NCBI RefSeq assembly: GCF_030409905.1
Contig: NZ_JAUFQT010000001.1
Location: forward strand, 2,645,001 to 2,709,000
Source: Echinicola jeungdonensis
GTDB lineage: Bacteria; Bacteroidota; Bacteroidia; Cytophagales; Cyclobacteriaceae
Length of the DNA stretch: 64,000 bases
Reading direction: 5' to 3'
The position numbers and the translations under genes are program-made. Below the pieces are notes generated by a model. The model made no database searches and was not told the origin of the DNA. It was given only the letters and a program-made list of their open reading frames with translations. Shown here piece after piece: positions 46,366 through 55,190 of this stretch; the first letter of the stretch is position 1, and every line of letters starts with the position of its first letter.

Positions 46366-46914
46366 TTATACTCTAGGTTCCCAAGTGACCTCTTCTGTAT
46401 TCAATTCCTTGGAAATCATTCTTCCCAATACAAAGAGGTAATCTGAAAGTCTGTTTAAATATTTTATGATAGCTTCGGCTACCTGTTCTTGTTCATTTAG
46501 GCTGATCACCCTTCTTTCTGCCCTTCTGCAAACCGTCCTGGCAATGTGACAATAAGAAACCAAGGGATGTCCGCCCGGAAGGATGAATTTTTTTAAGGGA
46601 GGTAAAACTTCCTCCATTTCATCAATGGCCTTTTCCAACTCGGTAATATCTTTTTCCAGGATGACCGGGTTTTTGGCTTGTTTATCCCTATTAGCCAAGT
46701 CAGCTCCTATGGTAAATAGCTTATCTTGAATGCTTTTTAAAAAGGTCTTTCGGTTTTGGGATTCCTCATAATCCCTGATCAAACCCAAAAAAGCATTGAG
46801 CTCATCAACAGTCCCGTAAACTTCTATACGAAGATCTCCTTTGGACACCCTTTCTCCTCCCAATAAGGAGGTAGTTCCTTTGTCACCGCTTTTAGTGTAA
46901 ACTTTCATGCTCAA
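46366..46914 (-). CDS. Cob(I)yrinic acid a,c-diamide adenosyltransferase (PduO type)
   Basis: 182 residues. PduO-type signature: N-terminal KVYTKSGDKGTTSLLGGERVSK (nucleotide site), RIEVYGTVDELNAFLG, CRRAERRVISL and NRLSDYLFVLGRM. It transfers adenosine from ATP to cobalamin to make coenzyme B12. No other corrin gene or B12 riboswitch was found in the window. An inverted repeat ATAAAAGG-ct-CCTTTTAT sits about 30-50 bases upstream of the start (46946-46963). Confidence 0.95.
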   Translation of the reverse strand: MSMKVYTKSGDKGTTSLLGGERVSKGDLRIEVYGTVDELNAFLGLIRDYEESQNRKTFLKSIQDKLFTIGADLANRDKQAKNPVILEKDITELEKAIDEMEEVLPPLKKFILPGGHPLVSYCHIARTVCRRAERRVISLNEQEQVAEAIIKYLNRLSDYLFVLGRMISKELNTEEVTWEPRV

Positions 46915-47049
46915 GATAAAGCTTTTCAGTATTCCCCCGGATTAAATAAAAGGCTCCTTTTATCTTAGCTTTTATTTTGGTCTTAAATGAAAACACCGAT
47001 TAAAGTTAACCATCTTTCCCTTTATTATAAGGAAAATTACCTATTGATC

Positions 47050-47084
47050 TTATGCTATTGTCATTGAAAATGACAATAGCATAA
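47050..47084. repeat. Perfect 16-bp hairpin with a GAA loop
   Basis: TTATGCTATTGTCATT (47050-47065) pairs with its exact complement at 47069-47084. It lies 79 bases past the ABC ATPase stop and lacks a T run on either strand, so it is unlike the terminators in this window. Role unknown. Confidence 0.6.
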
Positions 47085-47162
47085 ATGGATTATTCCAATT
47101 TCAATATTCAATAATAGAAATTAGGACACAAAAATAACGATTTACTTTTACTTTTTATAGCC

Positions 47163-47885
47163 TTATTCTGAGACCGTTTGAAATTTGTTTGAGGTAGGGT
47201 GAGGGTTCATTTCATCTGATTCTACCAACCCATCCCTCAATCTGACAATTCTATGGGAATAGTGGGCAATGTCATCTTCATGGGTCACCATGATAATGGT
47301 GTTGCCTTTTTGATGCAATTCATGGAATAACTCCATGATACCAAGGGAGGTTTTGGAGTCCAGATTACCGGTGGGCTCATCTGCTAAAATAATACTTGGG
47401 TCATTTACCAGAGCCCTGGCAATGGCCACCCTTTGCCTTTGGCCCCCGGAAAGCTCGTTAGGTTTGTGCCGGATACGGTCTTCCAACCCAACACTTTTCA
47501 GTGCCAAGAAAGCCTTGTCTTCCCGGTCAGGCTTGTTATAGCCGGCATAAATCAAGGGCAAGGCCACGTTTTCCAAGCAACTGGCTCTTGGTAGTAAGTT
47601 AAAAGTTTGAAAAACAAAACCTATTTCCTTATTCCGGATCTCCGCCAACTCATTATCTGTCATATCACTGACATCCTTATTATTGAGGATATAAGTGCCA
47701 TCAGTGGGGGAGTCCAAGCAACCAATGATATTCATCAGGGTGGATTTCCCGGAACCCGAGGGGCCCATAAAGGAAACATATTCCCCTCTGTTGATTTCTA
47801 TGGAAATGGACTGAAGGGCATGAACTTTTTCCGAGCCCATGGTGTAGGTTTTTTTGATTTCTATTGTTTCGATAATTTTGCCCAT
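47163..47885 (-). CDS. ABC transporter ATP-binding protein (LolD/MacB type)
   Basis: 240 residues. Walker [11 protein letters not shown]-loop [12 protein letters not shown], signature [14 protein letters not shown], Walker [14 protein letters not shown] and the switch histidine in [10 protein letters not shown]. The sequence is of the LolD/MacB/FtsE-like class that drives lipoprotein release or peptide/macrolide efflux, which work with FtsX-like permeases. No permease is adjacent, so the partner is elsewhere. A perfect TAnnTTTG ends 4 bases before the ATG. Confidence 0.93.
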   Translation of the reverse strand: MGKIIETIEIKKTYTMGSEKVHALQSISIEINRGEYVSFMGPSGSGKSTLMNIIGCLDSPTDGTYILNNKDVSDMTDNELAEIRNKEIGFVFQTFNLLPRASCLENVALPLIYAGYNKPDREDKAFLALKSVGLEDRIRHKPNELSGGQRQRVAIARALVNDPSIILADEPTGNLDSKTSLGIMELFHELHQKGNTIIMVTHEDDIAHYSHRIVRLRDGLVESDEMNPHPTSNKFQTVSE

Positions 47886-47889
47886 ATTA

Positions 47890-47897
47890 CAAAAATA
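47890..47897 (-). promoter_or_regulatory. Predicted -7 element of the ABC ATPase gene
   Basis: On the minus strand TATTTTTG ends 4 bases before the ATG at 47885, a spacing that would give a leaderless transcript. No convincing -33 element; a near-match TATCTTTA lies at 47915-47922. Confidence 0.35.
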
Positions 47898-47975
47898 TTA
47901 GGTATTATTGATCCTAAAGATACAGTTTTAAAAATTAAACCCTTAATCAAAAAAATTAAATTATGTGAAAGGAAG

Positions 47976-50792
47976 TTAAAAGGTTTGAAGTTGAAGTTTT
48001 TCAAGGGTTTTTGGCTCCACCCACTGAGATAATTGTTGAAGGGCTGCAGTGCCGTAATGAGCCAATCCAATTTTTCTGCTGTACTTGATCATTTCTAACC
48101 ATAGCAAGGGGTCTCTGTTGAAGTCCGCTGCCTCCCTAAGTATTTTGTATTTCTCTTCATCACTCTGGGCATTATTCATAGCTTCCATTACCATAAATGT
48201 ATTGTACGGATTACTGTCCATTTTGCCAGAACTAGGGATCATACCTTTGTTTAAAAGAAGTTGGGCGTTTTCTGGTTTGGTTTTTTTCAGCATCACCTGG
48301 TTCATTTCCTGAAAAAAAGCCTGGCCCTCCTGAGACTTCATTCCTGTTTTGACCAAATTGATCATTTGTTGAATTTCTTCTTTTTCCAGCCAATGGCCTT
48401 TTTTCCATAATATTTCATTGGCCAAAATGGCTTTGAGCTTTGGGGTATCAATGGTTTCCAGAGCAGGTAAAATATTGCTTTTTACCTGCTCGATTAAATG
48501 GGCAAGGAAATTGAAAAATTTGCTTTGTTCATTTTCTTTTAAATCTCCATTTTCATCAAATATCATCCAGGATGGAAATTCCAACTCGTATTGCTTTTGG
48601 ATCCTGAAAGCCTCATTAGGTTGGTTTCCAAAATATAGGATGGGCAAGTGCTTTTGCTGGAAATTTTCAAACCCCTTTTCTTCAGCCAATAACAATTCAA
48701 GGGCTGCTCTTTTAAAGTCCCCTTGGCCAATCAGGATATAGGCGGATAAGCTATGGTAATACCCAGCAGAATTAGAAAAATTAAAAGCTAGGCCATTGAG
48801 GTATTTTAGAGCAGAATTGATGTCTTGACTTTGGTAACTCCTGATCACCCTGGTTATGCGAAGTTCCTCTTCAGCATTAGGGGTTGAAGGGGTTTTTAGC
48901 AAAGTGTCTACCAACCCAATGTCCTTTGCTAAGGATTGGTGGACCTTGTTGGTCCATTGATTTCTCAATGCTGCCAAGGTGATCAGTTCAAGATGCCGGG
49001 ATGTGTCCGGAGAAATCTGAAAATCAGAGAAATCCCCTAATCTGTTTTTGTAAGCAAGGTGGTTGGTTTGGGAAATAGGGTCATTTTTTGTAGGGATTTC
49101 CACCTCCAAGTGCCGTAAATGCTTAGCTTGGATTCCAATGGTATTGGCCAAAATAGTGTTAGAAGGAGAGGCTATTTGGGAAAGCAATTGGTAAGCTTCT
49201 TCCCCTTTATTGCCTTTGCTGAGCATTAATGCCAGATTGTTTTTTAAAATTGGGGAGTCAGGAAAAAACTCTAGTCCTTTTTCTAGGTAAAAAACAGCAT
49301 CAAAATATTCACCTCTTTTATGGACAAGAGAGGAAAGCAGGATAATGTCATTTATATTTGGGTTTTGCGCCAAGCTTTCATTGAGGTGCTCTAGGGCTAA
49401 TGTGGGTTGTTTTTCTATCAAATATAAATGGGCAACAGCATTTTTGGCTTTGTCATTTCTCCTGTACCTAGCCCAACTGTTTTCATAAAGGATCCTGGCT
49501 TCCAAAGGCCTATTGGTTGCATAATAATAATCTGCAGAAAAGTTTGTGGAACTGGTAGACAGTTGGGGTGCAATGATCCCATCGGTATAAACTATTAAAC
49601 TCAGCAGGGCAATTGCTGCACCTAATCGCATATGGTAATAGGCAAAAAATTTGGGCCGGAAGATTACTTTTTCAATCGGGTTTCCCGAATCCATATAACC
49701 TGAAAAATTGGCCATGGTATAAATGAAAAATAACAGGGAAAGGGAAATTTGGGTGTAAGTAAACCAGTGGTTTAAGAAATCCATCATGGGACGGTTCTGG
49801 GAAAATCCTGCTTTCCAAAAAACAAGAGCACTGATGCCAAATCCAATCCAAAATAGAGACTGTCCTACCAATGGCGATTTATAAGGCTGGGAAAATTGTT
49901 TGATTTTTTTTCTGGTTTCAATCCATCCCAAAAAGCCAACAAAAATAAAGAACCAAAACAAGGAAGGTATGGCAAAAGGAAGTTCTATGCTACCATTGAG
50001 GTCTAATAAAAATAGGACCATTGCCCCAAGGTATAGCAAAGTAAAAAAAGTAAGGTGAAGGGAAATTTTGATTCCAACATCCTGATTTAGATTAGCCAGA
50101 AAAATAAAAAGTGCACCTATTACAGCATGGCCTATGTATAAAAGGAAAAGGGAAGTGATCCCCAGGCCCATAAGGGTAATGTTTTCCGCAAAAAGAAGAG
50201 CAGGGTCTTGAACCGGGCTGAAATAGATTAATGAAGCTATTGTTAAAAGTGAAATGGGAAAGACTAAAATCAGTCTTCGAAGGAGGGACCAATTTTCTCC
50301 AAAGACATGGATAAACATGGCGGGGGCCACCAATCCAATGATCAAAATAATCAAAGCAAAATTACTGCTAATGCTTCCAATGTTTAATGCATTGACTCCA
50401 CTGAGAGTAAGTAAGATGATGACCAAAATCATGGAGGCAATAAAGTACCACCTTTTAAAAGTGGAAATTAGCGTGGTCCCCAAACTTACCAATACCCAGA
50501 ATAATCCACCGAAAACTAAAACCTGGGTAGTGTGCGAAAGGGGTGGAAGTGATTCGAAATTTTGGAAAAGTAGGTGATTGTTGACTTCTAAGGAATAAGT
50601 ATGGGGTGGCCATTGGAAATAATCCAGGGGAACTTTGACCATTTCAGTGAAAACACCAGGTTCAATGGGCATGCTATGCCCCAATTGGAAAAAATACTGA
50701 TAAACTAAAAGAAAACTGCCAATAACCGTAATGATAATTGGCAGTCCTTTAAAAACTGTTTTGTTAATTTTTTCAGGGGATATTAATGGCAT
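47976..50792 (-). CDS. Large membrane protein with C-terminal TPR region
   Basis: 938 residues. The first 430 or so hold about a dozen hydrophobic segments (GLPIIITVIGSFLLVYQYFF at the start; VFGGLFWVLVSLGTTL; NFALIILIIGLVAPAMFI). From about 440 the sequence is helical with TPR-like units (ARILYENSWARYRRNDKAKN, FDAVFYLEKGLEFFPDSP, GYYHSLSAYILIGQGDFKRA). I do not recognise the family. Its ATG overlaps the gatC stop by one base (TAATG), so it is translationally coupled to gatC, plsC and the globin gene. A scaffold at the inner membrane is a guess. Confidence 0.75.
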   Translation of the reverse strand: MPLISPEKINKTVFKGLPIIITVIGSFLLVYQYFFQLGHSMPIEPGVFTEMVKVPLDYFQWPPHTYSLEVNNHLLFQNFESLPPLSHTTQVLVFGGLFWVLVSLGTTLISTFKRWYFIASMILVIILLTLSGVNALNIGSISSNFALIILIIGLVAPAMFIHVFGENWSLLRRLILVFPISLLTIASLIYFSPVQDPALLFAENITLMGLGITSLFLLYIGHAVIGALFIFLANLNQDVGIKISLHLTFFTLLYLGAMVLFLLDLNGSIELPFAIPSLFWFFIFVGFLGWIETRKKIKQFSQPYKSPLVGQSLFWIGFGISALVFWKAGFSQNRPMMDFLNHWFTYTQISLSLLFFIYTMANFSGYMDSGNPIEKVIFRPKFFAYYHMRLGAAIALLSLIVYTDGIIAPQLSTSSTNFSADYYYATNRPLEARILYENSWARYRRNDKAKNAVAHLYLIEKQPTLALEHLNESLAQNPNINDIILLSSLVHKRGEYFDAVFYLEKGLEFFPDSPILKNNLALMLSKGNKGEEAYQLLSQIASPSNTILANTIGIQAKHLRHLEVEIPTKNDPISQTNHLAYKNRLGDFSDFQISPDTSRHLELITLAALRNQWTNKVHQSLAKDIGLVDTLLKTPSTPNAEEELRITRVIRSYQSQDINSALKYLNGLAFNFSNSAGYYHSLSAYILIGQGDFKRAALELLLAEEKGFENFQQKHLPILYFGNQPNEAFRIQKQYELEFPSWMIFDENGDLKENEQSKFFNFLAHLIEQVKSNILPALETIDTPKLKAILANEILWKKGHWLEKEEIQQMINLVKTGMKSQEGQAFFQEMNQVMLKKTKPENAQLLLNKGMIPSSGKMDSNPYNTFMVMEAMNNAQSDEEKYKILREAADFNRDPLLWLEMIKYSRKIGLAHYGTAALQQLSQWVEPKTLEKLQLQTF

Positions 50793-51079
50793 TATTCAAG
50801 AACCTTTGGCACGCGGAAATAATCTGAATCCCTTTGGGGCGCATTTCTCAATCCTCTTTCATGGGAAAGGTGTTTTCCCACTTTATCTTCCCTGATTATA
50901 TTGATTTCAGAGGACATGGTGGTGATAGGTTCCACTCCTTCAGTATCCACCTGGTTGAGGTGCTCGACCCAATCCAGAATTTGCGTCATATCCTTAGTCA
51001 TTTTTTCTGCACTTTTCTCATCAAATTCCAGTCTGGCCAAGTGCGCGATTTTTTTCAGGGTATTGATATCAATTTTCAT
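50792..51079 (-). CDS. gatC: Asp-tRNA(Asn)/Glu-tRNA(Gln) amidotransferase subunit C
   Basis: 95 residues, normal length. KIAHLARLEFDEKSAEKMTKDMTQILDWVEHLNQVDTEGVEP is the family core and LRNAPQRDSDYFRVPKVLE the conserved tail. It stabilises the GatA-GatB complex that amidates mischarged tRNAs. gatA and gatB are not in the window. It lies between plsC and the large TPR membrane protein. Confidence 0.95.
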   Translation of the reverse strand: MKIDINTLKKIAHLARLEFDEKSAEKMTKDMTQILDWVEHLNQVDTEGVEPITTMSSEINIIREDKVGKHLSHERGLRNAPQRDSDYFRVPKVLE

Positions 51080-51106
51080 ATTTAATTTATTTCTGGTAAT
51101 AAGCGG

Positions 51107-51889
51107 TTAAACTCCAGGGGTGGATGACTTTTGAGTCCTTTGTCCTTTTTGGGAAATAGGTTTGCCATTGTCCTTCCAAAGCTGATTTTGAATGGTCTTG
51201 AAACATTCATCTCTAACCTTTGCAATAGCGTCTTTACTTTCATTTTTCACCTCTAAAGGAGGGTGGATGACCACTTTTACCGATTTATGATTCAATAAGA
51301 ACTTTTTGTCGTCGGGCAAAATTAAATGATTATAGGATAAAGTTACAGGAATTACTGGGATTTGTTTTTCCTGGGCTATATGAAATGCCCCATCTTTAAA
51401 AGCAGCCATAGTGGGAGGCTGTGTGGTCCGGATTCCCCCTTCAGGGAAAATTATGATATTGAACCCCTTTTCTATGACTTCTTTTGTCCTTCTTAAAGTT
51501 TCGCCCCGGCTTCTAAAGCTGGACCTGTCCACCGCAATATGTAATTTCCGGAACATATACCCAAAAAGTGGTAACCTGCCAAGGGAGCTTTTCCCCACAA
51601 ATATGGCATCCCTTGAAATCAAACCGATAACTGGAATGTCCAGATAGGAAAAGTGGTTGGCTACAATTACATATTGCTTATTGGATTTTAAAATTTCCTT
51701 GTTTTCGATTTTTACCCGGATAAATATTAAGTTGAAAAATATTTTGGCCCATACCTGATTTAGCCGTCTACCGTATTTATGCCAATTAGGAACTTCTATG
51801 GTGATGATAAAAAAGGGCAATAGGATCAAAAAAGATAGCGTAAAAATAATTAATCCATAAATAGAATATATTCTTCTCAACAAAACCAT
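51107..51889 (-). CDS. Lysophospholipid/1-acyl-sn-glycerol-3-phosphate acyltransferase
   Basis: 260 residues. PlsC-type acyltransferase: N-terminal membrane helix (about 8-31), the HX4D box NHFSYLD (H79, D84), FVGKSSLGRLPLFGYMFRK, and the phosphate-binding FPEGGIRTT at 148-156. It acylates lysophosphatidic acid or a related lipid at the membrane face. The tail is basic and Ser/Thr/Gln-rich. It follows the globin gene by 13 bases and precedes gatC by 27. Confidence 0.92.
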   Translation of the reverse strand: MVLLRRIYSIYGLIIFTLSFLILLPFFIITIEVPNWHKYGRRLNQVWAKIFFNLIFIRVKIENKEILKSNKQYVIVANHFSYLDIPVIGLISRDAIFVGKSSLGRLPLFGYMFRKLHIAVDRSSFRSRGETLRRTKEVIEKGFNIIIFPEGGIRTTQPPTMAAFKDGAFHIAQEKQIPVIPVTLSYNHLILPDDKKFLLNHKSVKVVIHPPLEVKNESKDAIAKVRDECFKTIQNQLWKDNGKPISQKGQRTQKSSTPGV

Positions 51890-51902
51890 GTGGGTGTCTT
51901 AT

Positions 51903-52274
51903 TTAACGATTAATCATATGATTGGCCACTTTTACAAAGTAACCCATCATTAATTCTTTTGTGTTTTGTTCCACATTGATTTTATCCAAAGCGGTAAACA
52001 TATTGTTGAGCCAGTGTTTTCTCATTTTACCGTCAATGGCCCAATCTAGATGACGCTTCCGCAAACGGGGATGACCTCTTTTTTCCGAATAGGCAGCAGG
52101 CCCACCAAATACCTGCAATAAAAACAGGAAAAGCCTTTCTTCTGCTGGTTTTAGGTCTTCCGGGTAAAGTGGCCTTAAGGCCTCATCTTTGGCTACTCCC
52201 TCATAGAAATATTTGGTAAGTAATCTTATTTTTTCTTCTCCTAATGCTTCGTATATCGTCTGAAATTCGTTCAT
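51903..52274 (-). CDS. Group 2 truncated hemoglobin
   Basis: 123 residues. trHbII features: B10 tyrosine region KYFYEGV, GGPAAYSEKRGHPRLRKRH with proximal histidine H75, and the G8 tryptophan W88 in KHWLNNM. A heme protein binding O2 or NO, usually tied to redox or nitrosative stress. First gene of a unit with plsC, gatC and the TPR membrane protein; the biological link between them is not evident. Confidence 0.93.
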   Translation of the reverse strand: MNEFQTIYEALGEEKIRLLTKYFYEGVAKDEALRPLYPEDLKPAEERLFLFLLQVFGGPAAYSEKRGHPRLRKRHLDWAIDGKMRKHWLNNMFTALDKINVEQNTKELMMGYFVKVANHMINR

Positions 52275-52436
52275 GGATTCTTTATTGTGGATTCAAAAAT
52301 AAAAAACAATCCTGAAAAACTTAATTTGGGAAAGGATATGGGTAAAATTTGATCCTAAATATGCGTAATACTTTAATGTTTTGGGTCAAAATTGCTTCAA
52401 TGCAAGGTAAATTTAGAGCCCTAATAGAATCCCTGG

Positions 52437-53849
52437 TTATATTATTTTTTTCACCCTAAGAGAAGTCCCCTCTGCACTGATTACCTTGATTTTTTCTCCC
52501 TTGTCAATAAACTCCCCCCTGGAATGAGCATCATAAACTTCATCCTCTACAATAATTTTCCCACTGGGCATAAGCCGGGTCTGGGTAACACCTTCCTTTC
52601 CTACCAAATCTTCTGTGTACCAGGAAGAAGTGTACCCCTCTTTTTTGCTTTGGATATCCGCAAGTGCAATATGGCTAAACGCCTTCCATTGATTGACTTT
52701 TGGGGCCATGATAAATATCAAAGTCACCGCAATAATAGCCGAAAGTACAACAGTAACCAGAGCTATAAACAACTCCCCAGAAGGGACAAATGTAAAATCA
52801 AAAATGTCATTAGGGATCATGCCTAAAGTAAGCCCGGTAAGGATTCCAATTATCCCCAAGATGCCAAGCACCCCAAAGCCCGGGACGACAAATAACTCCA
52901 GTCCCAACAGGATAATTCCCAGAAAAAAGACAAATACTTCCCAGTTTTCAGCCAATCCAGTTAAATAATAAGGTATAAAATATAGTATTACCGCTAAGGT
53001 AGCAGCCGCTAGAGGAAATCCAACACCAGGCGTTTGGATTTCGAAATATATACCTGCAAAAATTATCAGGATCAAAAAGCCACTAACCGCTGGGTTTAAG
53101 AAAAAAGCAATGATGCCTTCTATAGGTGTCTGATGGTAAGAAATGACTTCGTAATTTCCCACGGTTTGCCTTTGGATAATTTCATCAATGGAGTTGACCT
53201 GGGCTTCACAAAAGCCGTATTTTAAAGCCTCTGATACCGAAAAAGTAATAACAGAACCTTTCTCGGAAATCCCTTCCACTTCGATATTTTCATCCACCAT
53301 AGCTTCGGCAATTTTTGGGTTCCTGCCATTGGCCTCCGCAGTGCTTCGCATCATGGAACGCATATAGGATTGGTATTTGTCGGGGGCAGCTTCCCCACCG
53401 CCTCCCATTACAACTGTGGCCGCGCCAATACTAGCCCCAGGGGCCATATAAATGCTGTCGCAGGCAATGGAAATCAATGCCCCGGCAGAAGCGGCATCTT
53501 TGTCAATAAATACCATGGTAGGGATAGGTGCTTCCAGTATTCTGGTTCTGATATCATCGGCATCATTTACAGCTCCCCCATAAGTGTCCATATGGATGAT
53601 GAAAAAATCAGCTTGCTGAACTGTTGCGTCCTCCAATGCTAACATTACCTTTCGGTTCATCCTTGGATCAATATTGTCTTTGATTTCCATGACATACACT
53701 TTTTTGGTATTCGTGGAATCCTGATTGGAATAACCCAAATAGGGAAAACATAGAAAAGGAATAAGTAAGAAAATAAAAATGCCTTTAATTGATTGATAAA
53801 AGCTTTTTTCTTTGGAAGCCAATGCTTTATCTTTTTTGGGATTTTTCAT
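52437..53849 (-). CDS. NfeD family membrane protein with ClpP-class serine protease domain
   Basis: 470 residues, the long NfeD1b form. A signal or anchor segment (about 22-38) is followed by a ClpP/SppA-like domain (50-235) with DTYGGAVNDADDIRTRI, catalytic serine S121 in DAASAGALIS, and ASIGAATVV. Then there are about five transmembrane helices (FLILIIFAGIYFEI, FVFFLGIILLGLELFVVPGFG) and a C-terminal OB-fold domain (GVTQTRLMPSGKIIVEDEVYDA). Homologues cleave membrane partners such as stomatin; no stomatin gene is adjacent. Confidence 0.92.
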   Translation of the reverse strand: MKNPKKDKALASKEKSFYQSIKGIFIFLLIPFLCFPYLGYSNQDSTNTKKVYVMEIKDNIDPRMNRKVMLALEDATVQQADFFIIHMDTYGGAVNDADDIRTRILEAPIPTMVFIDKDAASAGALISIACDSIYMAPGASIGAATVVMGGGGEAAPDKYQSYMRSMMRSTAEANGRNPKIAEAMVDENIEVEGISEKGSVITFSVSEALKYGFCEAQVNSIDEIIQRQTVGNYEVISYHQTPIEGIIAFFLNPAVSGFLILIIFAGIYFEIQTPGVGFPLAAATLAVILYFIPYYLTGLAENWEVFVFFLGIILLGLELFVVPGFGVLGILGIIGILTGLTLGMIPNDIFDFTFVPSGELFIALVTVVLSAIIAVTLIFIMAPKVNQWKAFSHIALADIQSKKEGYTSSWYTEDLVGKEGVTQTRLMPSGKIIVEDEVYDAHSRGEFIDKGEKIKVISAEGTSLRVKKII

Positions 53850-54128
53850 TACCTAGGGAAATGATATTTTGTGTTAATATTTTTATATGAATATACTGAT
53901 AAATATAGCAGTTTTGGAGTGAGGGGCTGGTTTAAAAGCTTGAAAAATTGGAGGAAATAAATATATGGGGGTAGAGATTTGCTTGTTTGAAGAACATAAA
54001 TATGACCGGTTCCAATTATGTAGGTGAATAACCAGTTAATTATTGATTTGTTTGGGTTTTCCAATTTGGAGTTCATCTCAAAAATAAAAACAATAATCCT
54101 TTTTTCGGCCATTACTTATATGGGGTTT

Positions 54129-54140
54129 TAAAACTTAATA
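54129..54140 (+). repeat. Left direct repeat flanking the IS (probable target duplication)
   Basis: TAAAACTTAATA, identical to 55179-55190 in the same orientation. A thirteenth matching T follows both copies; on the left that T is also the first base of the inverted repeat. Confidence 0.6.
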
Positions 54141-54231
54141 TGTATATCCGCAATGACACCAGTAGCCAAATAAATTAAAAGTGACAGTTAGTGTCAATAG
54201 CTTTAGTTAAGTTATTACTCTGTATAAATTG

Positions 54232-54254
54232 GGTCAAAATAAACGGTTTTGACC
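54232..54254 (+). promoter_or_regulatory. Hairpin abutting the transposase start codon
   Basis: GGTCAAAA (54232-54239) pairs perfectly with TTTTGACC (54247-54254), with a 7-base loop. The second arm ends at the base before ATG 54255, so a folded mRNA would hide the ribosome-binding region. Confidence 0.55.
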
Positions 54255-55175
54255 ATGAATATAATCAACTTCATTAATCGGTTTCCTGACGAGTCTTCCT
54301 GTATTAAGTTCATTAGAGAACAAAGGACAAAATCGGGCATCATTTGCAAACGGTGCAGCTGTAACCGTCATTATTGGCTTGAAAACAAGAAGTCCTTTCA
54401 ATGTGCTTCATGTGGGTTCAGGACCAGCATCAAGAGTGGTACTGTTATGGAAAACAGCAACCTTCCAATTAGGACCTGGCTGCTGGCCATGACCTTCATA
54501 ACCGCCACTAAGAAGAGCTTCAGTGCCTCAGAGCTACAAAGGCAGCTTGGGATGAAGCGGTATGAACCTGTTTTCAGGATGTACCATAAACTCAGGAAGG
54601 TCATGGGACAACGCGATGATATCTATAGGCTTGAGGATATGGTAGAATATGATGAGGCCTTTGTAGGAAAAGCCACCAAAGCCAAATCCCAAAACAAGCT
54701 CAAAAGAGGCAGGGGCAGTCAAAAACAGTCCATTGTAGCGGTAATGGCCGAATCGACAGTTTTAGAAAACCCTGAATCCGGAAAGCTTGAAAAGAGCTGT
54801 AGATATTTTAAAATGAAGAAGATAAAGAACTTAGAGGCAAAAACAGCCCAAGGTCTGGTCAAAGAATTCATTGATCAGGACTCAGTGCTTCAAACAGATA
54901 AGAGTACCACCTTCTCAGATCTGGGTGACTGTATTGAGGTTCATGTCAGAGAGGTCTCTGGAACTGATAAAGGCCATTTTAACCTCAAATGGGTTCATAT
55001 AGCCATAAGTAATTTAAAGAAACAGCTGCAGACATACCATATGATAAGTGAAAGGATGATGCAAAACTATCTTGATGAGTTTAGTTATAAGCTCAACAGA
55101 AAATATTTCGGTCAAAAACTTTTTGACCGGCTCATTATTGCTTCCATTTATCCTTACTGGCATGATTGCGGATAA
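54255..55175 (+). CDS. IS1595 family transposase
   Basis: 306 residues from ATG 54255; a TTG two codons upstream lies in the hairpin. The N-terminal zinc ribbon has CKRCSCNRHYW and CASCGFRTS; then comes a helix-turn-helix-like part (SASELQRQLGMKRY). The ISXO2-like DDE domain has the first aspartate in VEYDEAFVGK and the second in LQTDKSTTF, and the end reads SIYPYWHDCG. The frame is intact, so the element may still be active. Confidence 0.92.
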   Translation: MNIINFINRFPDESSCIKFIREQRTKSGIICKRCSCNRHYWLENKKSFQCASCGFRTSIKSGTVMENSNLPIRTWLLAMTFITATKKSFSASELQRQLGMKRYEPVFRMYHKLRKVMGQRDDIYRLEDMVEYDEAFVGKATKAKSQNKLKRGRGSQKQSIVAVMAESTVLENPESGKLEKSCRYFKMKKIKNLEAKTAQGLVKEFIDQDSVLQTDKSTTFSDLGDCIEVHVREVSGTDKGHFNLKWVHIAISNLKKQLQTYHMISERMMQNYLDEFSYKLNRKYFGQKLFDRLIIASIYPYWHDCG

Positions 55176-55178
55176 TCA

Positions 55179-55190
55179 TAAAACTTAATA
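55179..55190 (+). repeat. Right direct repeat flanking the IS
   Basis: TAAAACTTAATA, identical to 54129-54140. Confidence 0.6.

Larger units (their letters stand above)
54141..55178 (+). mobile_element. IS1595-family insertion sequence (complete)
   Basis: A 1038-base element. Terminal inverted repeats of 24 bases match at 19 positions: left 54141-54164, right 55155-55178, sharing TATCCGCAAT and CCAGTA. The ends are flanked by a 12-13 base direct repeat. It holds one intact transposase gene whose stop codon lies inside the right inverted repeat. The intact frame and matching direct repeats suggest a recent insertion. No passenger gene. Confidence 0.8.

Noticed and set aside
46946..46963. ATAAAAGG-ct-CCTTTTAT repeat upstream of the cobalamin adenosyltransferase as a B12 riboswitch
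   Set aside because: Far too short for a cobalamin riboswitch and no B12-box sequence is seen. It may be a small palindromic operator or chance.
53849..54112. 87-codon minus-strand open frame upstream of the NfeD gene
   Set aside because: It touches the NfeD start, is rich in Ile/Tyr/Phe/Asn as expected of AT-rich noncoding DNA, and has no recognisable feature.
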